DNA from: Microbacteriaceae bacterium | GTDB taxonomy: Bacteria > Actinomycetota > Actinomycetes > Actinomycetales > Microbacteriaceae | NCBI GenBank assembly: GCA_025463565.1 | Contig: JAODAT010000027.1 | Span: 1 to 63,725 of the forward strand | Direction: 5' to 3' | DNA length: 63,725 nucleotides | Shown here: in pieces, positions 44,274 through 53,194 of the stretch | Numbering within the stretch: the stretch's first letter is position 1 | Layout of the letters: every line of letters starts with the position of its first letter | Program-made: the position numbers and the translations under genes | Notes under the pieces: generated by a model | What the model saw: the letters and a program-made list of their open reading frames with translations, nothing else | What the model was told of the DNA's origin: nothing | The model's database searches: none

Positions 44274-45299
44274 TCAGCCGCGACCGTGCTTCGCGTACGG
44301 GTTGATGAGCTCCAGTTCCTCCTCAGTACCGGGCAGCACACCCTCCTCCGTGGCCGTGGGACGCCCGTCGGACGGGAAGGACTCCGTCATCGACATCGGC
44401 ATGGCTCCATTGCGGAACATGTTGGTCGAGCCGAGCTCCGGGGTCCAGTTCCTCGGCTCCCAGTCGGGCACGTAGTTGCGGTAGCCGGTCGTGTTCATCT
44501 CGACGCGCATGCCACTCGGCTCGCGGAAGTAGAGAAAGTTCGCCTCGCCGATGCCGTGGACCGACGGGCCGTACTCGATCGGGTAGCCGTTCTCGATCAG
44601 CAGGTCGGCCGAGCGGAACAGGTAGTCGCGCGACTCGACCCACATCGAGAAGTGGTTCACCCGTCCGGCAATCGGTGACGAGTCGAGAACGACGGCGAGG
44701 TCGTGAGAAGACTCGTTCGTGGTGAGCACGCTGAACACGCTGAGGTTCGCGTGCTCGATGATCGTGTGAGCCATGATTCGAAAACCGAGCACCTCCGAGT
44801 GCCACTTGGCGAATGCCTCCACGTCCGAAGCCGCGACCGTGACATGGTCGAGCTGGCGAGGTGCAGCGCCCGCCGCGTCACGCCGAGCGGGGCGGTCGGG
44901 GTAGACCGACGTGAGTTCGGGCGCTGGCACGTACTTTTCGACTTCCCAGAAGAGGTCGATCGTGTGACCCCACGGGCCGGTGAAGGTGTACAAGCGACCG
45001 ACACCGAAGCGCGAGTCGATCCATTCTCCGGTCACACCGGAGGCCTCGACGCGGGCCACGACCTCCTCCAGGGCCTCGGGACTCGAGGTCCGCCAGGCGG
45101 CGCTGACCAGCGACGGCTCGTCCGCCGGGATGAGAACGAGGCTGTACAGGTACGGGTCGCCCCAGGCGCGCAGGTAGACGCCCGACTCGTCGCGATGCAC
45201 TTCCGTCAGCCCAAGCTGCTTCTGGTAGAACGCGGATGACGCGTCGACATCGTTGGACGCGATGCGCACGTAGGAGAGGTGGGAAAGAAAGCTGATCAT
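44274..45299 (-). CDS. Type I extradiol ring-cleavage dioxygenase (VOC fold)
   Basis: 341 residues, two VOC modules. The Fe(II) ligands fall at His152 (LDHVTVAAS), His216 (VNHFSMWVE) and Glu267 (MRVEMNT), matching the 2-His-1-Glu triad spacing of catechol 2,3-dioxygenases. The C-terminus is longer than usual (a polar tail of about 60 residues). GGAGG lies seven bases before the ATG. As first gene of the operon it should cleave the dihydroxylated ring beside the hydroxyl pair, giving a semialdehyde or acid for the FAH enzymes. The LysR gene lies 115 bp upstream. Confidence 0.93.
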   Translation of the reverse strand: MISFLSHLSYVRIASNDVDASSAFYQKQLGLTEVHRDESGVYLRAWGDPYLYSLVLIPADEPSLVSAAWRTSSPEALEEVVARVEASGVTGEWIDSRFGVGRLYTFTGPWGHTIDLFWEVEKYVPAPELTSVYPDRPARRDAAGAAPRQLDHVTVAASDVEAFAKWHSEVLGFRIMAHTIIEHANLSVFSVLTTNESSHDLAVVLDSSPIAGRVNHFSMWVESRDYLFRSADLLIENGYPIEYGPSVHGIGEANFLYFREPSGMRVEMNTTGYRNYVPDWEPRNWTPELGSTNMFRNGAMPMSMTESFPSDGRPTATEEGVLPGTEEELELINPYAKHGRG

Positions 45300-45414
45300 C
45301 GTCGATCCTCCATGAGGTGGCGCATCTCTGCGCCGACTGGCTGTTGACGATCAGTGTGCGTGTAAATCGCACTATCGGGAAGATTGATTCTTTGATAGGT
45401 GTAATAGATGCCGT

Positions 45415-46356
45415 TTATGTATTCGCCTGAGGTGCCGGTGTGAGGTGCGCTTCGCGCACGGCCTCACTCAACTGGGCCCTGAACCACACGTGCTCGGGAT
45501 CGTGGCTATGCACGGGACTCCACCAGAAGGTCTCCAGGAACGGCACCGCATCGAACGGGCACTCGAAAACGCGCAGCGCCCCCGACTGCTCTAATTTGCG
45601 GGCATAGCTGTAGGGCAGGAAGGCGATGCGGTCGGTGCCGGCGACCAGATCGGCAATGGCCATGAAACTCGGCACGCCGATCTCGACCATCGGCTCGACC
45701 CCGAGCATCCGCATCTGTCGGTCCGGCGGCGTGAGCTGCGCTTGCGAGCTGAACGATTCGACCCAGGGAAGGGCCGAGAGCATCTCGAACGTGAGCTCCC
45801 GACGGATCAGGGTATTTGTCGGCGAGACGACGCACACCCAGCGGTCGACGAAGACGTCGAGGTACTGGTCCTTCATCTCCGAGATGTAGCCGTGCGGTAG
45901 CAGCGCCCCGGTGATGTCGCGCAAGGAATCCGGCGCTCGGAGAACGATGTCGGCGGTGATGTTCTCGAACCGTACGCTGACGTGCGGGGCGCTGCGCCGC
46001 ATCACGCTGGAGAGGCTCCCACCGAGCACCGCCATCGAGTAATCGGATGTCGCGAGCGTGTACGCGTGCGTGCTCGTCGCGGGGTCGAAGTCCTGCGCGG
46101 CGAACAGTCGCTCGACACTCATTTCGGCCGAGTAGACGCGAGCGAGAAGCTGCACCCCGAGGGGCGTGAGCTTGTACTCATAGCGGGTTCCCGATCGGAT
46201 GAGCAGTTCGTCGTTGAAGTGGATGCGCAGGCGAGCGAGGCTCGCGGACAAGGCGGGCTGGCTCATGTGCATGCGTTCCGCGGCTTTACTCACGCTGCGT
46301 TCTTCAAGCAGTGCTCGCAGCGGCGGAATGAGGTTGAGATCGATCGTTCGAGGCAT
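45415..46356 (-). CDS. LysR-family regulator of the ring-cleavage operon
   Basis: 313 residues. The N-terminal winged helix is classic: NLIPPLRALLEERSVSKAAE then RMHMSQPALSASLARLR. The effector domain follows, with TLATSDYSMAVLGGSL of the NodD/PcpR/DntR-type group that senses aromatics. It sits between the dioxygenase operon and the divergent FAH gene. LysR proteins usually bind T-N11-A palindromes upstream of their targets; candidates are noted at 45382-45398 and 46377-46403. Confidence 0.93.
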   Translation of the reverse strand: MPRTIDLNLIPPLRALLEERSVSKAAERMHMSQPALSASLARLRIHFNDELLIRSGTRYEYKLTPLGVQLLARVYSAEMSVERLFAAQDFDPATSTHAYTLATSDYSMAVLGGSLSSVMRRSAPHVSVRFENITADIVLRAPDSLRDITGALLPHGYISEMKDQYLDVFVDRWVCVVSPTNTLIRRELTFEMLSALPWVESFSSQAQLTPPDRQMRMLGVEPMVEIGVPSFMAIADLVAGTDRIAFLPYSYARKLEQSGALRVFECPFDAVPFLETFWWSPVHSHDPEHVWFRAQLSEAVREAHLTPAPQANT

Positions 46357-46376
46357 GCCCGGAATGTATCAGCATG

Positions 46377-46403
46377 TTCGATTGATGCGATAGCAATATC
46401 GAA
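46377..46403. promoter_or_regulatory. Candidate LysR site in the lysR/FAH divergent region
   Basis: TTCGAT (46377-46382) and ATCGAA (46398-46403) form inverted arms with a 15-bp spacer. The block contains GATTGAT followed by GATAG, which recurs with slightly different spacing upstream of the dioxygenase operon (45382-45398). Position and dyad are consistent with LysR binding, but I cannot confirm it. Confidence 0.35.
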
Positions 46404-46495
46404 TTTGTCGATTCTTAGCGGCCACGCGAGAGTAGTTGGTGGGGAGTCCGCTCGCCAGCACCAGCACCCACGCAGCCAACGGAGGCGACGCGAAA

Positions 46496-47491
46496 ATGAC
46501 CAGGCCAGCCATCCCCGGTGTCGGGCTCGCCCTGGCTCGCTACCGCAGCCCCGAGGGAGTGCGGCTCGGTCTCGTCTCCGAGGATCGGATCCGGCCCCTG
46601 ACGACGACCGAGCTCGGCGCACCGTCGCTCAATGATTTCCTCTCGGAGCCGCTCAATTGGGAGCGACTGCGGGCACGGGTCGGCGTCGACTCCGACGAGT
46701 GGATCCCGCTCTCCTCGGTCTCGCTCGCTGCCCCGGTCGAGCCCAGGCAGGTCGTGCAGGCGGGAGCCAACTACCGGCAGCATGTCATCGACCTCGTGGT
46801 CGCTCACCGAGAGCCCGACGATCCGCGGACCGAATCGGAAGCGCGCAGCCAGGCCGCCGACATGATGGACGAGCGGGCGCGCAGGGGCACGCCCTACTTC
46901 TTCGTCGGGGCGCCCCAGAGCGTCGTCGGCGACGAGGATCCGCTCGTGCTGCCCGGCTACAGCGATAAGCACGATTGGGAGTTGGAGCTCGCCGTGGTGA
47001 TCGGCCGGCGCGCCTTCCGGGTCACACGCGAGACCGCGATGGAGCACGTTGGCGGGTACACGATTGCGAATGACATCACCACGCGCGACCTCGTCTTCCT
47101 CAAGGAGATGAAAGAACTGGGCACCGATTGGTATCGTTCGAAGAACGCCCCGGGCTTCCTGCCGACCGGCCCGTTGCTCGTGCCTCCCTTCGCCGCTCCC
47201 GACCCCACAGACATGCGACTCGAGCTGCGGCTCAACGGCGAGCTGATGCAGGATGCGAGTCCCGCCGACCTTCTCTTCGACATTCCGGCACTCATCGCCG
47301 CTGCATCCGCGACCTCCCCGCTCCTCCCCGGCGACCTGCTCCTGACCGGCAGCCCGGCAGGCAATGGCGCGAGTCGAGGCCGCCTGTTGCGCGATGGCGA
47401 TGTGATGGAGGGGACGATCAGCGGACTGGGCACACAGATAGTGCGTTGCATCGCGGAGCCAGCCGGCTGGGAGGGTGCGACGCGCCCATGA
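46496..47491 (+). CDS. Fumarylacetoacetate hydrolase-family protein, second copy
   Basis: About 331 residues from ATG 46496, with GGAGG ten bases upstream. FAH hallmarks are GANYRQHVIDLV, the metal glutamates in HDWELELAVVIGR, YTIANDITTRDLVF, the conserved Lys in RSKNAPGFLPTGP and GDLLLTGSPAGNG. It belongs to the MhpD/acylpyruvase-like group and is only distantly like the copy at 38221-39207. It is transcribed away from the LysR gene. A hydrolase or hydratase for a ring-cleavage product is most likely. Confidence 0.92.
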   Translation: MTRPAIPGVGLALARYRSPEGVRLGLVSEDRIRPLTTTELGAPSLNDFLSEPLNWERLRARVGVDSDEWIPLSSVSLAAPVEPRQVVQAGANYRQHVIDLVVAHREPDDPRTESEARSQAADMMDERARRGTPYFFVGAPQSVVGDEDPLVLPGYSDKHDWELELAVVIGRRAFRVTRETAMEHVGGYTIANDITTRDLVFLKEMKELGTDWYRSKNAPGFLPTGPLLVPPFAAPDPTDMRLELRLNGELMQDASPADLLFDIPALIAAASATSPLLPGDLLLTGSPAGNGASRGRLLRDGDVMEGTISGLGTQIVRCIAEPAGWEGATRP

Positions 47492-47508
47492 CCGCTGCGC
47501 CCGATCGC

Positions 47509-48456
47509 TCAGATGATGAGCGCGGCGTTCCCCGACGCGCCGTCGGCCAGTGCCCGCAGTGCTTCGGATGCTCCGGCGAGCGGGTAGGTTCGTGCCACGC
47601 GCACCCTCAGGTGCCCGCTGGCCGCAAGATCGGCCATCGGTCCGCGGGCGGCGTCACGCACTTCGATCCCCGGGTCGCCGCCCGGCATCGATCCCAGCAT
47701 CGCTATGCCGAGTTCGGCACCGCGGCGGTAGCCGGCGATGGTAGCGATGCGCGAACGATCGCGGACAAGGGCGACGGATGCGTCGAGCGCCTCGTCCGTG
47801 CCTGCCGCGTCGAGCGCGACATCGGCTCCATCCGGAAAGACCGAGCGCAATCGCTGCTCAAGACCAGGACCGTACGTTATCGGCGTGGCGCCGGCCTCGC
47901 GGATGATGTCGAGATTGCTCTCACCGCCCGTGCCGACGACCACGGCACCGCGTGCGACCGCAAGCTGGACTGCCATCGACCCGACACCACCCGACGCCGC
48001 GTGCACGATGACACGGTCACCCGCGCTTACCCGCGTCTTCTCGAGGAGGTGGTAGGCCGTGACCGACCCGAGCATCAGGCACGCCGCCTGCGTCCAGTCC
48101 AAGTTCGCGGGCTTGGGAATCACCTTCGAGCCGTCGACCACGATCCGCGAGGCGTACCCGCCCTCGATGCGGAATGCGATGACCTCGTCGCCGACGGCGA
48201 CGGGTCCGCACGCACCGACAGCACCCTCGCCGACGGCATCGACCACGCCGGTTGCTTCGGTTCCGAGGCGCAGCGGGAGTGCAGCCGTATCGTTTCGCCC
48301 GAACATGCCGCGCAGGAGTTTGAGATCGGCCGGATTGATGCCCGCGGCCTTCACGGCTATCCGCACCTCTCCCGGACCCGGAAGAGGAACGTCGATCTCA
48401 ACCGCCTCGATCACCTCCGGTTCGCCATAGGCGGGCGCTCTCATGATCAGGTCCAC
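47509..48456 (-). CDS. Quinone oxidoreductase-like MDR-family NADPH reductase
   Basis: 315 residues. GroES-like domain at 1-120 (VKAAGINPADLKLLRGMFG, LGTEATGVVDAVGEG), Rossmann domain after (HAASGGVGSMAVQLAVARGA). The structural zinc cysteine set is absent, placing it with zeta-crystallin/QOR enzymes that reduce quinones or enones. It shares a transcript with the upstream flavin monooxygenase (33-bp gap) and may recycle a quinone formed by that hydroxylation. The start may be ATG 48456 or 48444. Confidence 0.9.
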   Translation of the reverse strand: MDLIMRAPAYGEPEVIEAVEIDVPLPGPGEVRIAVKAAGINPADLKLLRGMFGRNDTAALPLRLGTEATGVVDAVGEGAVGACGPVAVGDEVIAFRIEGGYASRIVVDGSKVIPKPANLDWTQAACLMLGSVTAYHLLEKTRVSAGDRVIVHAASGGVGSMAVQLAVARGAVVVGTGGESNLDIIREAGATPITYGPGLEQRLRSVFPDGADVALDAAGTDEALDASVALVRDRSRIATIAGYRRGAELGIAMLGSMPGGDPGIEVRDAARGPMADLAASGHLRVRVARTYPLAGASEALRALADGASGNAALII

Positions 48457-48489
48457 GGCATGCCTCTCACCACGCGATGCCGATGGCGT

Positions 48490-49704
48490 TCACGCCGCAC
48501 CGCGAATGCCGTCGCCCATGACGCTGATCTGCTTCGCGATCTCGCCAGGGCTCTTCTCGCCGACCATTTTCTGCAGGAACGGGGTTCGGTCGAGCAGGAA
48601 GTCGCGAATCGGCCGCACCACCGCCGAGGAGTGGTGGAACAACTGTCCCAGCATGTACGCCTGTTGGACCTGGTCGGTCGTGTGCTCCACGCGCAGGGAG
48701 TCGTAGTGCTGCAGGGCCGCGGCGACTGCGGAGCTGTCCGTCAGGTCGACCTCGGCGAGGCTCTGGGCGATGAAATACCCGTCGACAATCGACATTCCGG
48801 CCCCGTAGGCCGCGTATGGGCTGGTCGCGTGGGCGGCGTCACCCGCCAGCGTGACCCGTCCCTTCGACCACTGCTTCAGCGGCTTGCCGCGGTCTCGGAT
48901 CTGCCAACGGACCAGCGTGCCCTCGCTGTGGGCGACCAGCTCCTGCTGCTCCGCCGGAAAGTCCTTGGCAAGCTCTTTCGCGTGGGCCCACAGCTCCGCC
49001 TGCGACAGCGGCGGGGTCGATGGATCCCACGCCTCGACGAAGTACCACCCAATGCCCGGCCGACCATCGTGGACGAACGGGGCGTAACTGCCCTGCAGCG
49101 TGCGGGAGTGGCGGATGATGCACTGATCGAGCGGAACACCCTCGGGGATGTCGTAGGTGTTGCCCAGGATCGCCTGCAGGTTGTGCTCGCGAATCGGCGT
49201 CTCGCCCCACAGCCCGGGTCGAATGGTCGAGTTGATGCCATCGGCACCGATGAGCAGCGGGGTGCTCGTCGTCGATCCGTCGGCGAAGACCACCTCGACA
49301 TGGTCGCCCCTGTCGATGAACGAGCTGACCGTGGTGTCCGCCTGGATCGTGCCGGCCGGCAGCGCGCTCCGCAGGGACGTGTAGAGATCCGGCCGCAGCA
49401 GGCCGAAGAAGTAGCCACCGTATTCCTCGTTGATGGCCGAGTCGAAGCGAACCGTCGCACGATGGTGGCCGGAGGCGCTGTGGAAACTCGAATGAGTGGG
49501 TGCCAGACCCATCGCATCCACGTCGACACCCATGCTGCGGAGCGCCTTGACGGCGGGAGCCCAGACGTTGATGAGGCCGCCGACTTTGTCGGAGTTGGCG
49601 TAGCGCTCGTAGATGCGCACCTCGCGCCCGGAAGCGATCAGGGCGAGTCCGGCTGCAAGGCCGGCCGGGCCCGAGCCAACTATCACAATGGGGTCAGATT
49701 TCAT
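48490..49704 (-). CDS. Group A FAD-dependent aromatic monooxygenase, second copy
   Basis: About 404 residues from ATG 49704 (AAGGAGG nine bases upstream). FAD fold VIVGSGPAGLAAGLALIASG, DG motif LLIGADGINSTIRPG and GD motif GRVTLAGDAAHATSPYAAYG are all present. It aligns along its length with the monooxygenase at 42990-44231, including the tail RPIRDFLLDRTPFLQKMVGE, so one arose from the other or both from a common catabolic ancestor. Its promoter region contains one of the two TetR-type operators, unlike the first copy, which is under LysR. It probably hydroxylates a related ring or acts at another step. Confidence 0.92.
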   Translation of the reverse strand: MKSDPIVIVGSGPAGLAAGLALIASGREVRIYERYANSDKVGGLINVWAPAVKALRSMGVDVDAMGLAPTHSSFHSASGHHRATVRFDSAINEEYGGYFFGLLRPDLYTSLRSALPAGTIQADTTVSSFIDRGDHVEVVFADGSTTSTPLLIGADGINSTIRPGLWGETPIREHNLQAILGNTYDIPEGVPLDQCIIRHSRTLQGSYAPFVHDGRPGIGWYFVEAWDPSTPPLSQAELWAHAKELAKDFPAEQQELVAHSEGTLVRWQIRDRGKPLKQWSKGRVTLAGDAAHATSPYAAYGAGMSIVDGYFIAQSLAEVDLTDSSAVAAALQHYDSLRVEHTTDQVQQAYMLGQLFHHSSAVVRPIRDFLLDRTPFLQKMVGEKSPGEIAKQISVMGDGIRGAA

Positions 49705-49737
49705 TACTGCGCTCCTCCTTGAGTGCGATTGCATCTC

Positions 49738-49759
49738 AACCTACCATCTAGACGGTAGA
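49738..49759. promoter_or_regulatory. TetR-type operator in the monooxygenase/amidohydrolase divergent region
   Basis: A 22-bp site: AACCTACC, four variable bases, then AGACGGTAGA after a C (49738-49759). It matches the site at 56947-56968 in both arms when that one is read on the minus strand. On the plus strand a promoter TTGAGT and TACCAT with a 17-bp spacer places its -10 inside the operator. Occupancy would block transcription to the amidohydrolase and probably also of the divergent monooxygenase. Confidence 0.7.
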
Positions 49760-49797
49760 CTCGTCCACAGCTTGCAGACCGAAGGAGTTCAGCACAT

Positions 49798-50832
49798 ATG
49801 CCAGTCATCGACGTGCACGCCCATGCCGCGATTCCGGAAGCCGACGCCATGCTCGCTCGCTTTCCCGAGTTCCTCGAGCAGCTGCGCGAAGACTCCGCGA
49901 CCCTGGGACCGACAAGCAGCGACTACAACCGCAGACAGATCGCCTCGCTCGCGCCGAGCCTGACGGACCCGGCGCTGCGCATCCAGGCGATGGATGCCGC
50001 CGGCGTCGATGTGCAGGCCGTCTCGGCTACCCCGATCCCGCGCCACTGGCTCGACGAGCAGACGGCGGCGGCGTTCACGCGTGCGATAAACGACGGCCTC
50101 GCCGCGCATTGCTCGTACGCGCCCGGTCGACTCGGCTTGATCGCATCGGTCGCGCTGCACCATCCGGCCGGCGCCGTCGCCGAACTCACGCGTGCGGTCG
50201 AGGAACTCGGCGCGATCGGGGTCCAGATCTCGACGAGCGCGGGTCGCGGTCGCGAACTGGACGACCCGGAGTTCGATCTCTTCTGGGCACGCGTGGTGGA
50301 CCTCGACCTGCCCGTGCTCATCCATCCCTGGGGATGCACGCTCGGCGAACGGCTCGACATCGGCTACATGTTCAACCACGTCGGCAATCCGACCGAGACG
50401 AGCGTCGCCCTGTCACGGCTCATCTTCGGCGGAGTACTCGACCGCTTTCCCGCGCTGCGCATTTGGGGAGCGCACGGTGGTGGATGGCTGCCGAGCTACT
50501 CGGGTCGTGCCGACCACGCGTGGGAGCAGCGCGAGGATGCTCGTACCTGCCTTCGCCGACCGAGCGACTACCTGCGCGAGATGTGGGTCGACTCCCTCGT
50601 GTACACGCCGGAGGCGCTTCGTCACCTACTGACGGCGATGGGCTCCACGCACGTCACGATCGGCACCGACTATCCCTTCGATATGGGAGTGGTCAACCCG
50701 CTCGAACGCCTGGCGGAGGCCGGGCTCAGCGCGGATGAGGTCGACGAGGTCGGCTCTCGGAGCGCGCTCGCACTGTTCGGTCGACGATTCGCATCCCTGT
50801 CCGACGCCAAAGCAGGAGGAGCACGAGCATGA
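49798..50832 (+). CDS. ACMSD-like amidohydrolase/decarboxylase
   Basis: 344 residues. Metal ligands of the amidohydrolase fold appear in order: HAHA at the N-terminus (HxH), LIHPWG, WGAHGGGW and the late Asp in IGTDYPFDMG. These are the marks of the 2-amino-3-carboxymuconate-semialdehyde decarboxylase (ACMSD/gamma-resorcylate decarboxylase) family, which removes carboxylate from aromatic or muconate-type acids without cofactor. GAAGGAG precedes the ATG. The stop overlaps the cyclase gene by four bases. The likely role is decarboxylation or hydrolysis of a ring-cleavage intermediate. Confidence 0.88.
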   Translation: MPVIDVHAHAAIPEADAMLARFPEFLEQLREDSATLGPTSSDYNRRQIASLAPSLTDPALRIQAMDAAGVDVQAVSATPIPRHWLDEQTAAAFTRAINDGLAAHCSYAPGRLGLIASVALHHPAGAVAELTRAVEELGAIGVQISTSAGRGRELDDPEFDLFWARVVDLDLPVLIHPWGCTLGERLDIGYMFNHVGNPTETSVALSRLIFGGVLDRFPALRIWGAHGGGWLPSYSGRADHAWEQREDARTCLRRPSDYLREMWVDSLVYTPEALRHLLTAMGSTHVTIGTDYPFDMGVVNPLERLAEAGLSADEVDEVGSRSALALFGRRFASLSDAKAGGARA

Positions 50833-51830
50833 CACTCGAACCGAACCGGCCGAACGCGGCAATCGCTGCCTATGGCAACGACGCAGAGACCGCTATTGCG
50901 ACCGCAGCCGCTGCGTACAGCAACTGGAATCGCTGGGGAAGCGACGACGCCCGCGGCACCGTGAATTTCATCGACGACGCAGCGAGGCTCGCTGCCGCCG
51001 GGCTCGTGCGCGACGGTCGCCCGTTCTCGCTCTCGTTGCCGTTCGATAATGACGGCCCCCAGAACGGTTGGAAGCGGCGGGTGAATCCGGTCCACACCAT
51101 GATGAGCACCGGACTCGACACCGCGGAGATCATGGGGCTGCCGCACGGACTGTCTGTGGCCGACGACTGCGTATTCATGCCGCTGCAGTGCAGCACGCAG
51201 TGGGACGGTCTCGGGCACGTGGCCGATCACGGCATCGGCTGGAACAACCGCGTCGCGGGTCGAACCGTAACGAGCGAAGGCGACCTTGAGACGGGAATCG
51301 AGCACGTCGCCGACCGGGTCGTCGGCCGGGGCGTGCTGCTCGATGTCGGTCGGGCGGTCGGAATCGACGGCGAGCTGCCGGACGGCTTCGCGATCACTCC
51401 GGACGACCTGGACGAGACGATCCGGCAGCAAGGCGAGTCGTCCCGGGTCGGACGCGGCGACCTTCTGCTCGTTCGCACCGGACAGCTGTCCCGTGTGCGT
51501 CGCGGTGAGGGCTGGGGCTCATACGCGGGAGGCGCCGCGCCCGGATTGTCGTTCACCACAGTGAGCTGGCTGCACGCCGCCGAGATCGCGGCAGTGGCCA
51601 CCGACACCTGGGGTGTCGAGGTTCGACCCAACGAGTTCCCGGCCTCGATGCAACCGCTCCACCAGGTCGCCCTGCCGCACATCGGCCTGCTTCTGGGTGA
51701 GATGTGGGACCTCGATGCCCTCGCCGACGACTGCGCAACGGACGGGCGTTACGAGTTTCTTCTGTCGGCGGTCCCGCTTCCGTTCACGGGCGCGGTCGGC
51801 TCTCCGGTCAACCCCATAGCGATCAAGTAG
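50829..51830 (+). CDS. Cyclase-family metal-dependent hydrolase (kynurenine-formamidase fold)
   Basis: 333 residues. The conserved metal/active-site stretch is STQWDGLGHVADHG, the variant of HxGTHxDxPxH seen in bacterial cyclase-family proteins; QVALPHIGLLLGEMWDLDAL near the C-terminus is also typical. Members hydrolyse formamides, lactones or cyclic ring-fission products. It is coupled (ATGA) to the ACMSD-like gene and overlaps the convergent CoA-transferase gene by 8 bp. The likely job is opening a lactone or cyclic intermediate. Confidence 0.87.
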   Translation: MTLEPNRPNAAIAAYGNDAETAIATAAAAYSNWNRWGSDDARGTVNFIDDAARLAAAGLVRDGRPFSLSLPFDNDGPQNGWKRRVNPVHTMMSTGLDTAEIMGLPHGLSVADDCVFMPLQCSTQWDGLGHVADHGIGWNNRVAGRTVTSEGDLETGIEHVADRVVGRGVLLDVGRAVGIDGELPDGFAITPDDLDETIRQQGESSRVGRGDLLLVRTGQLSRVRRGEGWGSYAGGAAPGLSFTTVSWLHAAEIAAVATDTWGVEVRPNEFPASMQPLHQVALPHIGLLLGEMWDLDALADDCATDGRYEFLLSAVPLPFTGAVGSPVNPIAIK

Positions 51831-52482
51831 TCGCCCCGGTCCCGTCGGCGAGCGCGAGGCCGGTCGCCTCACGGAGCGACTCGACGGTGAAGTCACCGAA
51901 TAGTTCGACGACCACCACTCCGTCCGGTCCAGGTTCGAAGACCGCGACATCCGTGTAGATCCGGGTGACGCAGCCGACACCGGTGAGTGGGTAACTGCAG
52001 GACTCGACGAGCTTGGATACGCCGTCGCGGGTGAAGAGGTCCATCACCACGTACACGTTCTTCGCTCCAATTGCGAGGTCCATGGCGCCGCCAATCGCCG
52101 GGATCGCACCGGGCGCACCTGTACTCCAGTTCGCCAGGTCGCCGGTGGCCGACACCTGGAACGCCCCGAGTACGCAGACGTCGAGGTGGCCGCCACGCAT
52201 CATCCCGAATGAGTCGGCGTGATGGAAGTAGCTCGCACCCGGCGTCTCGGTCACCGGCACCTTGCCTGCGTTCACGAGGTCTGGGTCGACCTCGTCGGAA
52301 CGGGCGGCGGGTCCCATTCCGAGCATGCCGTTCTCGGTGTGCAGGATCACCTCGCGCCCCTTGGGCAGATAGTCGGCGACCCGTGTCGGCAATCCGATGC
52401 CGAGGTTGACATAGGAACCCTCGGGGATGGCGCGAGCCACCCGCTCGGCGATCTGGGCACGAGTCAGACGGTCAGCGCACAT
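51823..52482 (-). CDS. 3-oxoacid CoA-transferase, subunit B
   Basis: 219 residues. GSYVNLGIGLPTRVADYLP is at the N-terminus, followed by the catalytic glutamate in HTENGMLGMGP (residue about 50). This is the beta chain of family I CoA-transferases such as 3-oxoadipate or acetoacetate:succinyl-CoA transferases. It overlaps the alpha-subunit gene by 11 bp. It activates a free dicarboxylic or oxo acid with CoA so that beta-oxidation-like enzymes can act. Confidence 0.93.
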   Translation of the reverse strand: MCADRLTRAQIAERVARAIPEGSYVNLGIGLPTRVADYLPKGREVILHTENGMLGMGPAARSDEVDPDLVNAGKVPVTETPGASYFHHADSFGMMRGGHLDVCVLGAFQVSATGDLANWSTGAPGAIPAIGGAMDLAIGAKNVYVVMDLFTRDGVSKLVESCSYPLTGVGCVTRIYTDVAVFEPGPDGVVVVELFGDFTVESLREATGLALADGTGATT

Positions 52483-53170
52483 GGGCCCACATCTCGTTCT
52501 CGAATCGACTGCCGATAGCGACGACGCGATCGACGAAGATGCCCGGAGTGATGATCGTCTCCGGATCGATGGAACCGGCGTCGACGACCTCGTCGACCTG
52601 CGCTATCGTCGTGCTCGCTGCCGTCGCCATGATCGGCCCGAAATTGCGAGCGGTTTTGCGATAGACGAGGTTGCCGAACCGGTCTGCCCTGAAGGCACTG
52701 ATGAGCGCGACATCCGCGAACAGTGGGTATTCGAGTACGTAGTTGCGGCCGCCGATTTCGCGCGTCTCCTTGCCGGCCGCGACCTCCGTACCGAAGCCGG
52801 TCGGGGTGAAGAATCCGCCGATTCCGGCACCGGCGGCGCGGATGCGTTCAGCGAGCGTGCCCTGCGGCACGAGTTCGAGTTCGACCTCGCCGGCTCGGTA
52901 CAGGTCATCGAAAACGGTCGATCCGACCTGCCGTGGAAACGAGCAGATCACCTTGGTGACGAGGCCAGCCTTCAAAAGTGCGGCGATACCCGTGGAGCCG
53001 GTTCCGGCATTGTTATTGACGATGGTCAGCCCGCCGATGCCCCGGTCGATGAGGCCGTCGATGAGAGCCTCGGGGAGGCCGGTTTCGCCGAAACCGCCGA
53101 TCATGACGGTCGCACCGTGTTCGACCCCGCCGAGCGCGGCGGGGACATCCCTTACCTGTTTGTCAATCAT
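52472..53170 (-). CDS. 3-oxoacid CoA-transferase, subunit A
   Basis: 232 residues. VMIGGFGETGLPEALIDGL near residue 20, NNAGTG near 48 and the GFFTPTGFGTEVAAGKE segment match the alpha chain of family I CoA-transferases (PcaI/ScoA). It is 24 bp after the isomerase gene and overlaps subunit B. The substrate is probably a C6-C8 oxo- or dicarboxylic acid from the upper pathway. Confidence 0.93.
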   Translation of the reverse strand: MIDKQVRDVPAALGGVEHGATVMIGGFGETGLPEALIDGLIDRGIGGLTIVNNNAGTGSTGIAALLKAGLVTKVICSFPRQVGSTVFDDLYRAGEVELELVPQGTLAERIRAAGAGIGGFFTPTGFGTEVAAGKETREIGGRNYVLEYPLFADVALISAFRADRFGNLVYRKTARNFGPIMATAASTTIAQVDEVVDAGSIDPETIITPGIFVDRVVAIGSRFENEMWAHVR

Positions 53171-53194
53171 CTGGGCACGAAGTCGAATTCAGGC

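Noticed and set aside
47128-49722. An 864-residue plus-strand frame over the quinone reductase and second monooxygenase
   Set aside because: It is antisense to two genes with complete cofactor motifs and has no recognisable domain.
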